Shown here: piece after piece, positions 8,431 to 17,487 of the stretch
Layout of the letters: the number at the start of each line of letters is the position of its first letter
How positions within the stretch are numbered: position 1 is the stretch's first letter
Origin: Anabaena sp051781005
Lineage (GTDB): Bacteria; Cyanobacteriota; Cyanobacteriia; Cyanobacteriales; Nostocaceae
NCBI RefSeq assembly: GCF_051781005.1
Contig: NZ_JBPWOA010000033.1
Coordinates: 1-64,000 of the forward strand
Direction of reading: 5' to 3'
DNA: 64,000 bases
Program-made: the position numbers and the translations under genes
Notes under the pieces: model-generated
Told to the model about the DNA's origin: nothing
What the model saw: only the letters and a program-made list of their open reading frames with translations
Databases searched by the model: none

Positions 8431-9109
8431 GTTGGTTCCCCTAACTCGGCCAAAATTTGAACAAATTATGCCCCTCATTGCCACCGGGATGCAGTACAAG
8501 TACTATTGGGGCAAATCTGCCAGTTTTTTGCAGAGGCTGTTAATTTCTGTAGTGTCCGTAGTTGTGATTCTGCTAGTACAACTCCTGTTCAAGTTGGACT
8601 TTAGTGTAATATTTATCTTCGGGGTATTTAGCGCTTTTTTTTGGCTCTGGTATCCCGTATTTCAAGCTAGTACACGCAATGCAAAATGCCGTCGTTACAA
8701 ATACAGCGGCTTTTTTCGTGGACGAGTTTTAGATTGGTGGATTACAGACAAATTGACTGGTAAACAAGAAACCGTCAATAACAAAGGCGATTTGGTAATT
8801 ATCGAAAACCGCGAAAAACGAATTAACTTAGAAATAGGCGATGACACAGGATTTACTGTCGAGTTTGATGCCCCATTACGTCCTGCCCATAAAGCGATCG
8901 CACGTGGTCAAATAGCAGAAATGATTGTCATGTCAAATCGCCCAGATTTAAGCAGCATCGAAGAATTTAGCAACATCTACATTCCCAGTCGTAACCTATG
9001 GGTCAGTGACTATCCCTACGTGCGAGAAGATTTATTTAATGAAGTCAGTCTTCGCTTACGAGAAAACCAACAGGAAAAACCTCGTCGTCGCCGTCGTCCA
9101 GAAAGGTGA
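8429..9109 (+). CDS. Conserved cyanobacterial membrane protein of unknown function
   Basis: A 226-aa protein with two adjacent hydrophobic segments near residues 33-75 (LLISVVSVVVILLVQLLF, VIFIFGVFSAFFWLWYPVF). A soluble domain follows (YSGFFRGRVLDWWITDKLTG, then beta-rich sequence) and a basic tail of Arg residues (KPRRRRRPER). It has been labelled as a phosphate transporter permease in some genomes, which the two-helix layout does not support. No catalytic motif is visible. The start codon is supplied by the preceding tandem repeat and lacks a Shine-Dalgarno sequence. An internal ATG further on would cut into the conserved N-terminus. Confidence 0.7.
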   Translation: MLVPLTRPKFEQIMPLIATGMQYKYYWGKSASFLQRLLISVVSVVVILLVQLLFKLDFSVIFIFGVFSAFFWLWYPVFQASTRNAKCRRYKYSGFFRGRVLDWWITDKLTGKQETVNNKGDLVIIENREKRINLEIGDDTGFTVEFDAPLRPAHKAIARGQIAEMIVMSNRPDLSSIEEFSNIYIPSRNLWVSDYPYVREDLFNEVSLRLRENQQEKPRRRRRPER

Positions 9110-9159
9110 CTGGAGAGGATAGGGGAGATGGGGGAGAATATTTATCGAAGGCAGGAGTT

Positions 9160-9360
9160 AGGGGGCAAGAGGCAGGAGGGAAACTGACCCCTAACGTAAG
9201 CTGCGAACCATTGCGGAGCAAGGGTTTAAGACACCCACTGAATTCTTTTTCAGTGGCTTCAAATCAGGAGGGGTCGAATCCCATGCATGATTTGCTCCTT
9301 CTGCCTTCTGCCTTCTGCCCCTTCAACTTTCTTCTGCCCCCTGCCCCCTGCCCCCTGCCT
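9160..9360. repeat. Low-complexity intergenic repeat with a hairpin
   Basis: GGCAGGAGG/CCCCTGCC-type filler surrounds a perfect 8-bp hairpin at 9235-9256 (CCACTGAA, six-base loop, TTCAGTGG) followed by GGAGGGGTCGAATCCCATGC. The TCGAATCC stretch resembles a tRNA T-arm, but no cloverleaf can be drawn around it. Non-coding. Confidence 0.5.
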
Positions 9361-9990
9361 TTAATTCCCCCCATTTCTATCTTGTCCGTAGGCTTGCCAA
9401 GCTAAATCAACCAAACCATTGACAATTGCTGCTGCCACAACTGCATTACCCTTGCGACTGTCAATAGTAATATAAGGTACTAAAGATTCTTGCAAACGTT
9501 CTTTATCAGTATCCACATTGATAAATCCCGCTGGAGTGGCAATTATCAAAGCAGGTCGAATTTCTTCAGCTTCAATCAAATCTACCAATGCAGTCAGCGC
9601 AGTTTGAGCTTGACCAACCACAAAGATTCCCTCTGGATAACGCTTGGCAAGAGTTTCAATTCCCCAAGCGGAACGAGTTTTTTCTTTTTGTGGACGTGTC
9701 AGAGCTTCCATACTGCAATACACCGGGTTGGCAAAGGTGTTTTGAATTTCATAGGCAATGCCGACCTGTACCATAGGCGCATCTACCACAATTGTGGTAC
9801 GTGCCGCTAATGCTGCTGCTCCTGCTTGTAAAGCGTGCTCTGAAAAACGAATCAAAGACTTGTACTCAAAATCAGACGTGGCGTATATTACTCGCCGGAC
9901 TATCTCATACTCTGGTGGTGAAAAGACATGATCGCCAATTTCACTATCAATGATTGCCAAGCTTTGAGCATCAGTTACGTGCCATTCCAT
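9361..9990 (-). CDS. cobH: Precorrin-8X methylmutase
   Basis: A 209-aa protein matching CobH/CbiC throughout: SLAIIDSEIGDHVFSPPEYE, RRVIYATSDFEYKSLIRFS, TTIVVDAPMVQVGI, GIFVVGQAQTALTALVDL, IATPAGFINVDTDKE and the final SRKGNAVVAAAIVNGLVD. It moves a methyl group from C-11 to C-12 to give hydrogenobyrinate in corrin (vitamin B12/pseudo-B12) synthesis in the cytoplasm. The ATG at 9990 (MEWHVTDAQ) is preferred to the upstream GTG at 10008 because the family begins there. No other cob genes are adjacent, and I see no cobalamin riboswitch upstream. Confidence 0.93.
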   Translation of the reverse strand: MEWHVTDAQSLAIIDSEIGDHVFSPPEYEIVRRVIYATSDFEYKSLIRFSEHALQAGAAALAARTTIVVDAPMVQVGIAYEIQNTFANPVYCSMEALTRPQKEKTRSAWGIETLAKRYPEGIFVVGQAQTALTALVDLIEAEEIRPALIIATPAGFINVDTDKERLQESLVPYITIDSRKGNAVVAAAIVNGLVDLAWQAYGQDRNGGN

Positions 9991-10132
9991 CGCTGTTAAG
10001 CTTCTCACATATCAGCTTTCAGCTTATCATCAGAAGGCAGGAATAAGGGGATTGGGAAATGGCGACTAGGCGCAGGGAGCAGGGTAAAATTAATCAACTC
10101 TCGCCTCTTGCCTTTTCCCACTGATAACTGAC

Positions 10133-10942
10133 TCAAGATTCAGAGCTGGAAGAAGGACGACTGAAACCCGGAGATAGATAAGCAACCAAAACACCAATCA
10201 GAAAAGCGGAAATATTACGAACCAGAGGAACCCAATCACTTGTGCGGGTAACTACTGGGCCAATACCGAAGGCAATAAACAAAATTCCCCACAAAGGTGA
10301 GAAAATTAAAGCCCATTGCCAAGCAAACACTTGTTTATTATTACGGGGTTGAGCCGCAAAGCCACAAATCACCCCACCAATAGCTGAGGTAATCAGAGTG
10401 AGTATCCATTGTTCCCTTGGTAGACCGGGAACAACGTTGCAACCACCTTTGAGTAAACAGCCTTTTACTGAATCTAAGGCTTGCAGGATGGCTTGGTCTT
10501 CCCCTTGTTCCCGCACAAAGTATAAGTTGCCAAAACGGGTTTGTAGTTCAATCCAGAAAGTTCTAGGTAAAAATTCATAAACCGCATCACCAACACTAAA
10601 GCTGAGAATGTTGCCACCACGAGAATCAGCAACTAAAAGAATGCTTTTTTCATCCAAACCCCAATATTTGATGACTGCTCTACCTGGGGTGCGGTCATAC
10701 TGGGTTAACACTCGTAATTTCCAGCCAGTATCTGTTTCAAATTGTTCTAATTCTTGGACTAGCTTTTTTTCTTGGGGGTCAGGAAGCGTTTTAGCTAAAT
10801 CGACAACTGGGGTAAATATGTTGGGTAGTAAGTCAGGATTTTCATAAGCTAGGGCTGATGGAGATTGCAGCGCCCAAATTGACACAGCGAAGCAAAATAC
10901 TGCAATTGATACTAAAAATCGTCGCCAAAAACAAAGCTGCAT
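10133..10942 (-). CDS. TPM-domain protein, Psb32-like
   Basis: A 269-aa protein: a signal peptide (FLVSIAVFCFAVSIW, likely cut after ALA), a TPM domain (NIFTPVVDLAKTLPDPQEKK, LEQFETDTGWKLRVLTQYDR, WGLDEKSILLVADSRGGNIL, SFSVGDAVYEFLP), then C-terminal membrane spans (ILTLITSAIGGVICGF, WALIFSPLWGILFIAFGI, ISAFLIGVLVAYL). Lumenal TPM proteins of this type include Psb32, which protects and helps repair photosystem II. The domain layout fits, but other TPM paralogues exist, so the specific name is not assigned. Ser-rich tail. Confidence 0.75.
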   Translation of the reverse strand: MQLCFWRRFLVSIAVFCFAVSIWALQSPSALAYENPDLLPNIFTPVVDLAKTLPDPQEKKLVQELEQFETDTGWKLRVLTQYDRTPGRAVIKYWGLDEKSILLVADSRGGNILSFSVGDAVYEFLPRTFWIELQTRFGNLYFVREQGEDQAILQALDSVKGCLLKGGCNVVPGLPREQWILTLITSAIGGVICGFAAQPRNNKQVFAWQWALIFSPLWGILFIAFGIGPVVTRTSDWVPLVRNISAFLIGVLVAYLSPGFSRPSSSSES

Positions 10943-11153
10943 GGAATTTTTTATACGAATATTAACGGCAGAAGTGAAACAAGTTGTTTTAAAAGAGTAC
11001 GGGAAAAATGATACTTCTTTACACTTCTTTACTTTACTCTAATCTAAGGTATCTACGCAAAGGGTAATTGGTAACAGATGACAGAGAAGAGGTAGAGATC
11101 AGAAGGCAGGGGGCAGATCAATAATATCCTCTCCTACCAATACCCAATCCCTG

Positions 11154-11732
11154 TCAATCAGTCCAATCTTCTGAAGGTGTAGATTTTGAAATTAAATCTT
11201 CATCATTAAAATCACTTTCCCAATTAATAGCTTCACTATAACTATGATTGGGGCGGTATAATTCTGTTTGTGTGCGCCTATTTTCTTGCCTCAACGCTTC
11301 TCGCTCTCGCAGGGTTAGCTCTGATTTGTCATTCATGGGTAAGCGTTCTGGGCTGCGTCTAGCAGGTTTTTGGCGCGTGAAGGTTTTCCACGCAGCTTTA
11401 ACACCTACTACGAGACTGCGTGTGCTGATTTGAATATTCTGAGCTTGTTTTTTGGCACTATCTAGGCTTTGATCTACTTGTTTAACGACTTGACTAGCGC
11501 TTTTGACACCTTCACTAACATCATCAGTTAAGTCTGTCAGTTCTAAACTAGTGTTGCGGATGGCGTTGAGAGTGGGTGGTAACTCCCGTGAGAGAGTATC
11601 AAAGAACTTTTCGGCACTGCGAGCAGCGCGTGCTAACTCTTGCAAGGCGGGTATGAAAGCCACCAGGACAGCAGTTAGACTAGCAGCGACTAGGAGGGTG
11701 GACATTCCCAGCCAAAACAGAGGGTCAATCAC
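11154..11732 (-). CDS. DUF948 domain-containing membrane-anchored protein
   Basis: A 192-aa protein: one N-terminal membrane helix (FWLGMSTLLVAASLTAVLVA FIPAL), then a long amphipathic helix/coiled coil (ARSAEKFFDTLSRELPPTLN, DLTDDVSEGVKSASQVVKQV) typical of DUF948, and a charged, low-complexity C-terminus ending in EDWTD. Function unknown. It is the last of three same-strand genes (12643 to 11154) with about 90-nt gaps, all small proteins with an N-terminal helix, so a shared envelope role and co-transcription are likely. Confidence 0.8.
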   Translation of the reverse strand: MIDPLFWLGMSTLLVAASLTAVLVAFIPALQELARAARSAEKFFDTLSRELPPTLNAIRNTSLELTDLTDDVSEGVKSASQVVKQVDQSLDSAKKQAQNIQISTRSLVVGVKAAWKTFTRQKPARRSPERLPMNDKSELTLREREALRQENRRTQTELYRPNHSYSEAINWESDFNDEDLISKSTPSEDWTD

Positions 11733-11822
11733 GGTTATGCTGTTTATCTTAAAGTAAGCTGAAAACCCTTGAGGTTATGGTTGGCTTAGAAAGCCACAGC
11801 CATCCTTTTGGTAGGGGGAGTG

Positions 11823-12179
11823 TCAAGAGTGTTCTAGATGCTGAGTTAGAGAATCCGTGTTTTCAGGATCAGCAGGATTTTGCCGTTGTAGGGCTTCGCT
11901 TTCGCGTTGTGTAGCATCTACACCAGCAGCGATCGCTATCCGCAATCTCTCTAAAGTGTCATCCCAGTTTCGCAGTGCGCTGGCAGAAAGGCGATCTGCC
12001 TGAATTTGCACGCTGGTTGATAGATCCTCTGCTAATTCTGGTAAAGCATCGGCAGATTTTTTTAAAAGTTTACGTGTTTCGCGCCCTGTGCGTGGAGCAG
12101 CAAGCAAACCGGTTAAAGCACCGATAGTAGCTCCCAGCATCAAACCGCCAATAAATAATCCAGAACGGTTATTAGACAT
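11823..12179 (-). CDS. YtxH domain-containing protein
   Basis: A 118-aa protein with the YtxH signature: a glycine-rich membrane helix (GLFIGGLMLGATIGALTGLL) followed directly by AAPRTGRETRKLLKKSAD and an amphipathic helix. YtxH proteins are small envelope-associated proteins often linked to stress. ATG at 12179 is chosen because AAGGAGAG lies upstream of it; the longer frame from 12206 would begin upstream of and read through that site. It sits between the DUF948 gene and a third membrane protein on the same strand. Confidence 0.82.
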   Translation of the reverse strand: MSNNRSGLFIGGLMLGATIGALTGLLAAPRTGRETRKLLKKSADALPELAEDLSTSVQIQADRLSASALRNWDDTLERLRIAIAAGVDATQRESEALQRQNPADPENTDSLTQHLEHS

Positions 12180-12274
12180 CTTTATTGTTTCTCTCCTTAC
12201 ACCCATTTTAGGTGGGTTTTATCCTCTGGCAATAGTGAGGGGATTTGATCTAGTTAATCTCTGCTGACAATATA

Positions 12275-12643
12275 TCAGTCTGTGAAGTTGCTTTGATTGA
12301 TTAGCTGATGAGTGGGGCTATTTTTATTTCTGGAGGTAGAATCTGGTTGCCAAAAAGAGCGCTGCCACATTTTTCTGCCTAGTACGACGAGGCTGAGAAT
12401 CTGCTGGACTTGTTGAATTTGCAGTTTGAGCTTGAGGTGTTTTTGACGTAAGTTATAAATTTCCTGCTGGCCTGTATAAATATTTTCTGGTGCTGTATAC
12501 AGGACTGCATGGCTAACACGTTCATAGCTGTTTAACCTATCTGCAATAATTCCCAGCTTTTGCTTGATTCGCCACACTTGCCGAGCTACATAGAGGAGTA
12601 TTAGGGAGATGAGGATGTTAATCAGAACAACTACAGTTACCAT
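12275..12643 (-). CDS. Small membrane protein of unknown function
   Basis: A 122-aa protein: a single N-terminal hydrophobic helix (VVVLINILISLILLYVARQV), then a basic, Gln-rich helical region (LRQKHLKLKLQIQQVQQILS) and a polar tail. First gene of the presumed three-gene group with YtxH and DUF948. I do not recognise a named family. Confidence 0.65.
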   Translation of the reverse strand: MVTVVVLINILISLILLYVARQVWRIKQKLGIIADRLNSYERVSHAVLYTAPENIYTGQQEIYNLRQKHLKLKLQIQQVQQILSLVVLGRKMWQRSFWQPDSTSRNKNSPTHQLINQSNFTD

Positions 12644-12919
12644 TTTTACCTTTACTCTAATGAGCGTGACTTGGCACTGATTTAATCATACTGGCATATT
12701 TTTATGGTAAAAAGAAATACAAGAGTCATAATTTCTAATTTCTTGAGAACTAGTTTAATTTTTATATTCCCAGTACAAATTCTGCTAATTATGAGAGTTT
12801 ATTTTTTCACTCTTGACATGATTTTTTTTGTTGCTGTAGCTTCAACTTCAGTTGTTTGATATTCAGTTAAACTACACTTAAAAAGTAATTCTACTAGAAA
12901 ACATTCAATTTCCACACAT

Positions 12920-13309
12920 ATGACAGAAAAAAGATTAGAATCGTTAATCGTGAAAATTGTGAAAAAGGTGATCAAAAAAGAAATTAAAAACCTAACTCAG
13001 GACAATTTACCAATTATTTCTAGCCAGGAAAATCAACAAATAGAAGGCTTTATAGAAACTTTTGATAGAGAAGAAGACATCCGTAACTCAGCAGAAGTGA
13101 TTGATGATATATATACCAATGGAATTGTCAATTTATCTACAAAAGAAGATGTGGAACTGGAGCGCAAGTTACGAGAACTAAAATTTAAACAGGAACTTAG
13201 AAAGGATTGGATATTATTTATAGTGAGGGACGTAATAGTATATTCTACTACTATTTTATTTATGTTTACTATTGCTGGATTCTATTTATTTACTCTTATT
13301 CAAAGGTAA
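12920..13309 (+). CDS. Hypothetical protein with C-terminal membrane anchor
   Basis: A 129-aa, AT-rich gene. The N-terminus is very basic (MTEKRLESLIVKIVKKVIKK), the middle is acidic (FDREEDIRNSAEVIDDIY), and one membrane helix lies at the end (VYSTTILFMFTIAGFYLFTL). The charged N-terminal helix could bind membrane or nucleic acid; this is inference. It is 146 nt upstream of another AT-rich membrane-protein gene on the same strand; both lack relatives I recognise. Confidence 0.55.
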   Translation: MTEKRLESLIVKIVKKVIKKEIKNLTQDNLPIISSQENQQIEGFIETFDREEDIRNSAEVIDDIYTNGIVNLSTKEDVELERKLRELKFKQELRKDWILFIVRDVIVYSTTILFMFTIAGFYLFTLIQR

Positions 13310-13455
13310 ATTAAATTACAAGCAGCAATGTTTGTTGTCATCTATCTAAGGTATTAAACTAATCTCAATCATTTTTGCTTGGCAGACAATCGACAAATTG
13401 GATAAATATCAATTTTTTAGCTAATTTTAGCGAAATTAGATGAAGTTTTGGCAAA

Positions 13456-14253
13456 ATGCCATTCCAATTACCATTCCCGAAATTTGATTGCTATATTAGA
13501 TTAAATTACTATGATAGGAAGGATTGGCAAGCTGTGCGGGATGATTTAGAGGGATTGGAAATTACTAATCATGAATTGCAAAAATTGACTAATTTGCCTG
13601 TTAATAATGAATTGATCATTATTACGAATAATATCCAAAAGTTAGGGAAATACTTAATGGATAAAATTAAAGGTTCTGAGGGTGCTACCGTAATTTTTAT
13701 TAGCTGTTCCATTTTTGCATTTACATATCTTTTATTTGATATTTTTATGAAATTATTTGCCACTTGGATTACAATACCATCTTGGCTATTATTATTTTGG
13801 TTTGGTATTTGGATTGGAGGTATCATCCAAACTATATTATATTTACTTTGGATAAATAAACGTGAATTTGTGAAAACTAATATGACGAATTCTCTACGAA
13901 TTTTACTCAATGATGTGGACAGATATAATGATGTTATTAAAGCTATAAATATTAATGATCAAATAGAAGCAGCAGGTAATCCAGAAGTAGCTATAAAGCA
14001 AAGAGAGAAAGTTATTGAAGCGCTGAAACTTACTAAATCAGATTTAATTCGGGCATTGAAAACAGAAAAAGTTTTACGAGAAAATAAAAACTTTATTCTC
14101 AATAATTCAGATTTATTTGCCAATAATTTAGCAACTTTAACATCCATGCAGGTTACTGAACAAGCTAGTGAGCATGGTAGATTATTAAATGAAGCATTAC
14201 AAATTGCTTTAGATGTGCAGTATGAAATGAGAAGGTTGCATAGTCATGGTTAA
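13456..14253 (+). CDS. Hypothetical membrane protein with two central helices
   Basis: A 265-aa protein: soluble N-terminus (about 70 residues), two closely spaced membrane helices (ATVIFISCSIFAFTYLLFDI and WLLLFWFGIWIGGIIQTILY), then a long helical cytoplasmic region (INDQIEAAGNPEVAIKQREK, LTKSDLIRALKTEKVL). No catalytic motif is seen. Markedly AT-rich like its upstream neighbour, so the pair may have been acquired together. Function unknown. Confidence 0.6.
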   Translation: MPFQLPFPKFDCYIRLNYYDRKDWQAVRDDLEGLEITNHELQKLTNLPVNNELIIITNNIQKLGKYLMDKIKGSEGATVIFISCSIFAFTYLLFDIFMKLFATWITIPSWLLLFWFGIWIGGIIQTILYLLWINKREFVKTNMTNSLRILLNDVDRYNDVIKAININDQIEAAGNPEVAIKQREKVIEALKLTKSDLIRALKTEKVLRENKNFILNNSDLFANNLATLTSMQVTEQASEHGRLLNEALQIALDVQYEMRRLHSHG

Positions 14254-14587
14254 AACTGAATATACATAGACAATTTTTATAGATCCGGAAATTCTTCAAG
14301 CCAATTTCCCATATCTCTAATCCATTGCTGACTAAGTTACTTTTTTCCTTTATCCCTTTATATAGGGATATAAGCACCAACCGTATTTGTAGAACAAATT
14401 ATTTTGCTGTTTTTAGTGAAAATTTTGCCGGTTTTGTTTGTCTAGTATGCGCCGGCACAGTTGTTTGGTGAAGCTAACCATATATTTATATTTTTAGAAA
14501 AATACACCCTCTCCATCATGATTAGGTAATCTTCTGTCAGGAACAGAGTAACATTAAAGAACATCAAGTAAGCATTCGCACATTGGC
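14254..14587. other. Intergenic region, no gene seen
   Basis: AT-rich DNA with one short inverted GCCGG/CCGGC pair near 14428-14457. It must hold the promoter for the DUF1350 gene; no motif could be fixed. Confidence 0.4.
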
Positions 14588-15355
14588 ATGGACTGGAAAG
14601 AAATCAGAGGTAACTGGGTAATTATTCCCCGCAATCCCATCGGTATTATCCATTTCTTGGGGGGTGCATTTGTCGCTACTGCACCCCACCTCACTTACCG
14701 CTGGCTATTAGAAGAGTTTGCTATTAAAGGGTATGTTGTTATAGCTACGCCTTTTGTCAATACCTTAGATCATAGAGCGATCGCTCAATCTGTACTACTT
14801 GAATTTGAACGTACCCTAGAACGCTTGCAAGATTCTGGTGAAATACGCAAGCTATATCTGCCTACCTATGGGATCGGACACAGTATGGGTTGCAAACTCC
14901 ATTTGCTAATTGGTAGCCTTTTTAGAGTAGAACGTGCAGGTAATGTTCTCATTTCCTTTAACAACTATACCGCCAAGGAAGCAATTCCTCTAGTAGAACA
15001 ATTAAATTCTACCTTGACAATTGAGTTTACCCCCACGCCTTTAGAAACTAACCAGCTCGTACAGGAACTTTATCATGTCCGGCGTAATTTAATTATAAAA
15101 TTTAGCAATGATAATCTTGATCAATCAGTAACTTTAACAAAAATATTAAAAAATCGTTTTCCAGAAATGGTAACTGTACAAACTTTATCTGGAAATCACA
15201 CCACACCATTAGGTCAAGAAATTAAATGGCAAACAGGAACTTCTTTTACTCCTTTTGATGCTTTAGGGCAATGGTTTAAACAAGAAGTATATCGAGATTT
15301 AAATCATCTGAAAAAAGCCATATTTTTCTGGCTAAATCCTCTAGCACCTTCATGA
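14588..15355 (+). CDS. DUF1350 family alpha/beta-hydrolase-like protein
   Basis: A 255-aa protein starting MDWKEIRGNWVIIPRNP, with IIHFLGGAFVATAPHLTYRW, a nucleophile elbow YGIGHSMGCKLHLL (GxSxG intact), and LSGNHTTPLGQE near the end, which supplies a His. DUF1350 is a plant and cyanobacterial family with the alpha/beta-hydrolase fold. Its substrate is unknown. Presumably soluble. Single gene. Confidence 0.87.
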   Translation: MDWKEIRGNWVIIPRNPIGIIHFLGGAFVATAPHLTYRWLLEEFAIKGYVVIATPFVNTLDHRAIAQSVLLEFERTLERLQDSGEIRKLYLPTYGIGHSMGCKLHLLIGSLFRVERAGNVLISFNNYTAKEAIPLVEQLNSTLTIEFTPTPLETNQLVQELYHVRRNLIIKFSNDNLDQSVTLTKILKNRFPEMVTVQTLSGNHTTPLGQEIKWQTGTSFTPFDALGQWFKQEVYRDLNHLKKAIFFWLNPLAPS

Positions 15356-15383
15356 TTTTAATTAGATTCAAAACTGGAGCTAA

Positions 15384-15583
15384 TTACAGCATATTACAGG
15401 TACATGAGGCTTCTGTAAACGTCAGCGGCTCAACTAAGCTATCCCTGCGGTAAGCTTCCCCGGAGAAGTACACTGAACTTCCGAACTGTGATAACTTGCG
15501 TGGCGTAGCCATACGGTACAAAATTTTATCCTAAAGCTATGCTCAAAAAAGCCTTTACTCCTGACTTCTAAATTCTGCTGTAA
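15384..15583. mobile_element. Short element with WTACAGCA terminal inverted repeats, copy 1
   Basis: Begins TTACAGCA and ends TGCTGTAA (perfect 8-bp inverted ends). Near the ends it shares ATGAGGCTTC on the left and CTCCTGAxTT on the right with the element at 18777-19039, and both carry CAGCGGCTC and CTTGCGTGGCGTAGCCATA (15495-15513 here). About 200 bp, no coding capacity. Confidence 0.6.
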
Positions 15584-15709
15584 TAGCTAATTGAAAATGA
15601 GGAATTTAGCAACCAGTTTAGTAGTCCCAATCATAAAATACTACTAACAAATTACTCATCACTGTATTTTTATTTTTGTATAAAATATTGATTGTATACG
15701 CCATTTATT

Positions 15710-16846
15710 ATGTTTCAAATTCTAGTAATTGATGATGACTACTCAATACAGATATTCCTGAAAAGAATGTTGGAAAAACAGGGTTATCAAGTAATCACGG
15801 CTAGTAATGGACAAGAAGGAATCTTGCAAGCGCTCTCTTGCCCTCCAGCCCTAATTATTTGTGATTGGATGATGCCAGGTTTAAATGGACTAGAAGTCTG
15901 CAATCGCATTAAGAAAGATCCTAATTTATCTACCACATTCTTTATTTTATTAACATCCTTAGATTCAGTCGCAGATCGGGTTAAGGGACTAGATGCTGGT
16001 GCTGATGATTTTATCTCTAAACCAATTGAGCAAAATGAACTCCAAGCTAGGGTGAGAGCAGGATTACGCTTACATCAATTGAACCGAGATATACAAACCC
16101 AAAAGTTATTGTTAGAAACAGAACTGGCAGAAGCGGCAGAATATGTAACTTCCCTTTTGCCTTTGCCTATATCTACACCTGTGGCTATTAATTATCGTTT
16201 TATTCCCTCACGACAATTAGGGGGTGATTGCTTTGATTATTACTGGCTTGATTCTGATTCTTTGGCAATCTATCTATTAGATACTGCGGGTCATGGACTC
16301 AGAGCGACTCTTCCCTCTATTTCTGTACTGAATCTACTTCGCTCTCGTGCGCTCAAAGGTCTGGATTATTATCAACCTAGTCATGTGTTAACAGCTTTAA
16401 ATGATACTTTCCAGATAAATTATCAAAATGATAAATATTTTACTATTTGGTATGGTGTTTATAACCGAATTAGTCGTCAGTTAGTTTATGCAAGTGCTGG
16501 ACATCCACCAGCAATATTAGTATCTGGAAAGTCTCCCAGCACCACGGAAATAAAAACCTTGAAAACACCAGGTATGCCAGTGGGGATGTTTCCTGAAGCA
16601 AAATATGTTGATGGAATTTGCAATGTTGATGAGTTGAGTAGTCTTTATATTTTTAGCGATGGTGTATACGAGATTACTAAATTAGATGGCACTCTTTGGA
16701 GTTTAGATGGATTGATTCAGTTACTAGTGAGTTTACAGCATTCAGTTGATTGCCAACTTGATCATGTACTGAGTTATCTAATCAATTTAAACTCCAAAGA
16801 AGCCTTTGATGACGATTTATCTATTTTACAAATTAAGTTCGATTAA
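15710..16846 (+). CDS. Response-regulator PP2C-type (SpoIIE-like) serine phosphatase
   Basis: A 378-aa protein. Residues 1-120 are a receiver domain (ILVIDDDYS acidic pocket, IICDWMMPG with phospho-acceptor Asp52, ISKPIEQ lysine). A short helical linker follows, then a PPM/SpoIIE-type phosphatase domain (RQLGGDCFDYYWLDSDSLAI, LLDTAGHGLRATL, YASAGHPPAIL, YIFSDGVYEI) with the metal-binding aspartates and glycines present. Such proteins dephosphorylate anti-anti-sigma STAS proteins in response to a histidine kinase. The neighbouring convergent gene encodes exactly such a STAS protein, and the two stop codons overlap. ATG 15710 is preferred to a TTG six codons upstream since it begins at the receiver strand. 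Confidence 0.9.
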   Translation: MFQILVIDDDYSIQIFLKRMLEKQGYQVITASNGQEGILQALSCPPALIICDWMMPGLNGLEVCNRIKKDPNLSTTFFILLTSLDSVADRVKGLDAGADDFISKPIEQNELQARVRAGLRLHQLNRDIQTQKLLLETELAEAAEYVTSLLPLPISTPVAINYRFIPSRQLGGDCFDYYWLDSDSLAIYLLDTAGHGLRATLPSISVLNLLRSRALKGLDYYQPSHVLTALNDTFQINYQNDKYFTIWYGVYNRISRQLVYASAGHPPAILVSGKSPSTTEIKTLKTPGMPVGMFPEAKYVDGICNVDELSSLYIFSDGVYEITKLDGTLWSLDGLIQLLVSLQHSVDCQLDHVLSYLINLNSKEAFDDDLSILQIKFD

Positions 16847-17169
16847 TTTTTGGTGAGTAGAATTTGATTAAAGGCATCTTGGCTGGGAAAGATTTCAAAT
16901 ATCTCGTTCATACTAGTTAATTCAAATATCATCCTCACTTGTTCATTAATTGAACAGAGAACCATTTTAGTGCCAGCATCTCGTAGCGTTTTAAAGGCCA
17001 AGACTAGAGAGCCTAGTCCAGAACTATCTAGAAATGTGATATTTTGACAATCAACTAATACAGTTTTTACGCCACTTTCTAGAATTTGGGCAATATCTTG
17101 CTGAAATTCTGATGAAGTTTCAGCATTTAAATTTTTTTTGAGTGTAAGAACTTTCACCTGCTGACTCAT
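16843..17169 (-). CDS. STAS-domain anti-anti-sigma factor-like protein
   Basis: A 108-aa single STAS domain. TVLVDCQNITFLDSSGLGSL includes the conserved DSSG whose serine is phosphorylated in SpoIIAA/RsbV relatives, followed by AFKTLRDAGTKMVLCSINEQ and the C-terminal helix ELTSMNEIFEIF. In partner switching, the unphosphorylated form sequesters an anti-sigma kinase; a PP2C phosphatase restores it. The matching phosphatase gene is convergent, overlapping by four bases (TTAA shared by both stops). The kinase partner is not in the window. Confidence 0.9.
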   Translation of the reverse strand: MSQQVKVLTLKKNLNAETSSEFQQDIAQILESGVKTVLVDCQNITFLDSSGLGSLVLAFKTLRDAGTKMVLCSINEQVRMIFELTSMNEIFEIFPSQDAFNQILLTKN

Positions 17170-17487
17170 AATTAGGTTACTCTGATTGATGTCAATGATG
17201 TTCTGTTGTAGCTAGTATATACCAAAATAGGAAATTAAAAAAATACTCTTTATCTAAACTGCATAAAGTTTTCGTGATGAAAATAATAGTTTACTAATTA
17301 TAAATTTGCAAATAAATAAGTTATATCTTTTGGTTAAAAATTTATACAAAATTGTTAAATATAAACTTATAAATACCCAGTTTCTGATATTAATTGATTG
17401 AGCATAAATTAGTAGTTAATATTTAATTGTTATCTAAATCAAGTTGACTAGTTATTTCATGAATATCGACATCAGAGAATCACTAAA
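17170..17487. other. AT-rich intergenic region upstream of the STAS gene
   Basis: About 320 bases, strongly AT-rich, no open frame of interest. Presumed to contain the STAS promoter on the minus strand; no clear boxes seen. Confidence 0.4.

Noticed and set aside
9250..9300. tRNA-like GGGGTCGAATCCC sequence
   Set aside because: No acceptor, D or anticodon arms can be drawn around it; it belongs to a repeat.
9106..9405. 99-codon frame overlapping the membrane-protein stop
   Set aside because: Made of the low-complexity repeat and a hairpin; product has no domain.
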